Source: Firmicutes bacterium UBA3906 (lineage in GTDB: Bacteria > Bacillota > Clostridia > Caldicoprobacterales > DTU083). Taken from it: a stretch of DNA of 7,117 nucleotides. The stretch's first letter is position 1. Every line of letters starts with the position of its first letter. The stretch spans positions 1 to 7,117 of the forward strand of contig DGFG01000014.1 of the NCBI GenBank assembly GCA_002391555.1, given 5' to 3'. Below, in pieces: positions 6,981-7,117 of this stretch. A program made the translations under genes and the position numbers. The notes below the pieces were generated by a model. The model had not been told where the DNA came from. It did no database searches and was given only the letters and a program-made list of their open reading frames with translations.

Positions 6981-7104
6981 CCTATTGATCATGGGGGAGC
7001 ACCCTCTGGTATAATCTTGACGGCGGGAATAACGCCGGAACATTGGCTTATTTCCGCCGAGTAAAAGGGTGTCCAGAGGGTGCAGGGGACCCCGTGTCAA
7101 TAGG
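6981..7104 (+). repeat. Long interrupted inverted repeat, candidate structured RNA or IS right-end element
   Basis: Nested complementary arms are seen directly. CCTATTGA (6981-6988) pairs with TCAATAGG (7097-7104). CATGGGG (6990-6996) pairs with CCCCGTG (7090-7096) with one G-T wobble. GCACCCTCTGG (6999-7009) pairs perfectly with CCAGAGGGTGC (7073-7083). CGGCGGGAATAA (7021-7032) pairs with TTATTTCCGCCG (7048-7059) with one G-T wobble, and GCC (7034-7036) pairs with GGC (7045-7047). That is 41 pairs in 124 bases. GC content counts to 68 of 124, far above the adjacent transposase gene. No T-run follows within the 13 bases left in the window, so a simple terminator is not supported. I do not recognise it as a known RNA family. 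Confidence 0.75.
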
Positions 7105-7117
7105 ACCGTGGAATAAA

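Larger units (their letters stand above)
5361..7104 (+). mobile_element. ISLre2-family insertion sequence (ends not resolved)
   Basis: The call rests on the full-length ISLre2-type transposase at 5493-6947. The left limit given is the transposase promoter candidate, and the right limit is the end of the structured repeat. Both are working bounds only. Family members are roughly 1.5-2 kb with short terminal inverted repeats and about 9-base target duplications. By eye I could not match an inverted repeat between the two flanks, so the right end may lie beyond the window or just after the transposase. The transposase has clearly lower GC and more CGT/CGA/AGA and TTA codons than the chromosomal genes, which favour AGG and CTA; this fits a mobile origin. 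Confidence 0.6.

Noticed and set aside
6981..7104. Simple intrinsic terminator for the transposase
   Set aside because: The structure is far longer than a terminator stem, has several internal loops and is not followed by a T-run within the window.
6981..7104. T-box, TPP, SAM or similar riboswitch, or integron attC site
   Set aside because: None of the conserved core sequences I know for these elements is present, and no downstream gene is visible to be regulated.
1..7117. CRISPR array, tRNA or rRNA genes
   Set aside because: No regularly spaced direct repeats, no cloverleaf with a T-loop consensus and no rRNA-like segment was seen on either strand.

Overview
The window looks like a low-GC Gram-positive genome, most likely a Clostridia-type member of the Bacillota. 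The reasons are strong Shine-Dalgarno sites (AGGAG, AAGGAG) before most genes, heavy use of AGG (Arg), CTA (Leu) and ATA (Ile) codons in the chromosomal genes, a COG2509-type FAD dehydrogenase, and an ISLre2-family transposase. The species cannot be named from the sequence.

Layout. (1) Positions 1-774, plus strand: the C-terminal part of a FAD-dependent dehydrogenase that begins outside the window. (2) Positions 5039 down to 761, minus strand: four tightly spaced genes that read as one operon. In transcription order these are a HIT-family nucleotide hydrolase, an 850-residue PLD nuclease / SF2 helicase / DUF3427 protein, a MazG-like NTP pyrophosphohydrolase, and a cytosolic 5'-nucleotidase of the cN-I type. 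The gaps are 27, 22 and 45 bases. The last gene overlaps the end of the FAD gene by 14 bases, tail to tail. (3) About 5076-5360: AT-rich noncoding DNA. (4) From about 5361: an ISLre2-type insertion sequence with its own promoter candidate, a leader hairpin and a full-length transposase (5493-6947). (5) Positions 6981-7104: a GC-rich, 124-base, strongly self-complementary segment downstream of the transposase. It would fold into a long multi-part hairpin as plus-strand RNA.

How the genes may work together. The large protein has the domain order of SauUSI, the ATP-dependent type IV restriction enzyme of Staphylococcus aureus that cuts DNA carrying modified cytosine. Its three partners all hydrolyse nucleotides. 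MazG-like enzymes convert NTPs to NMPs, cN-I enzymes convert NMPs to nucleosides, and HIT enzymes cleave dinucleoside polyphosphates or nucleotidyl adducts. The operon may therefore couple destruction of modified DNA to removal of unusual or excess nucleotides, as antiphage defence or nucleotide-pool hygiene. The domain calls are well supported; the joint function is inference.

The two points most worth following up are this operon and the structured element at 6981-7104, whose identity I do not recognise.
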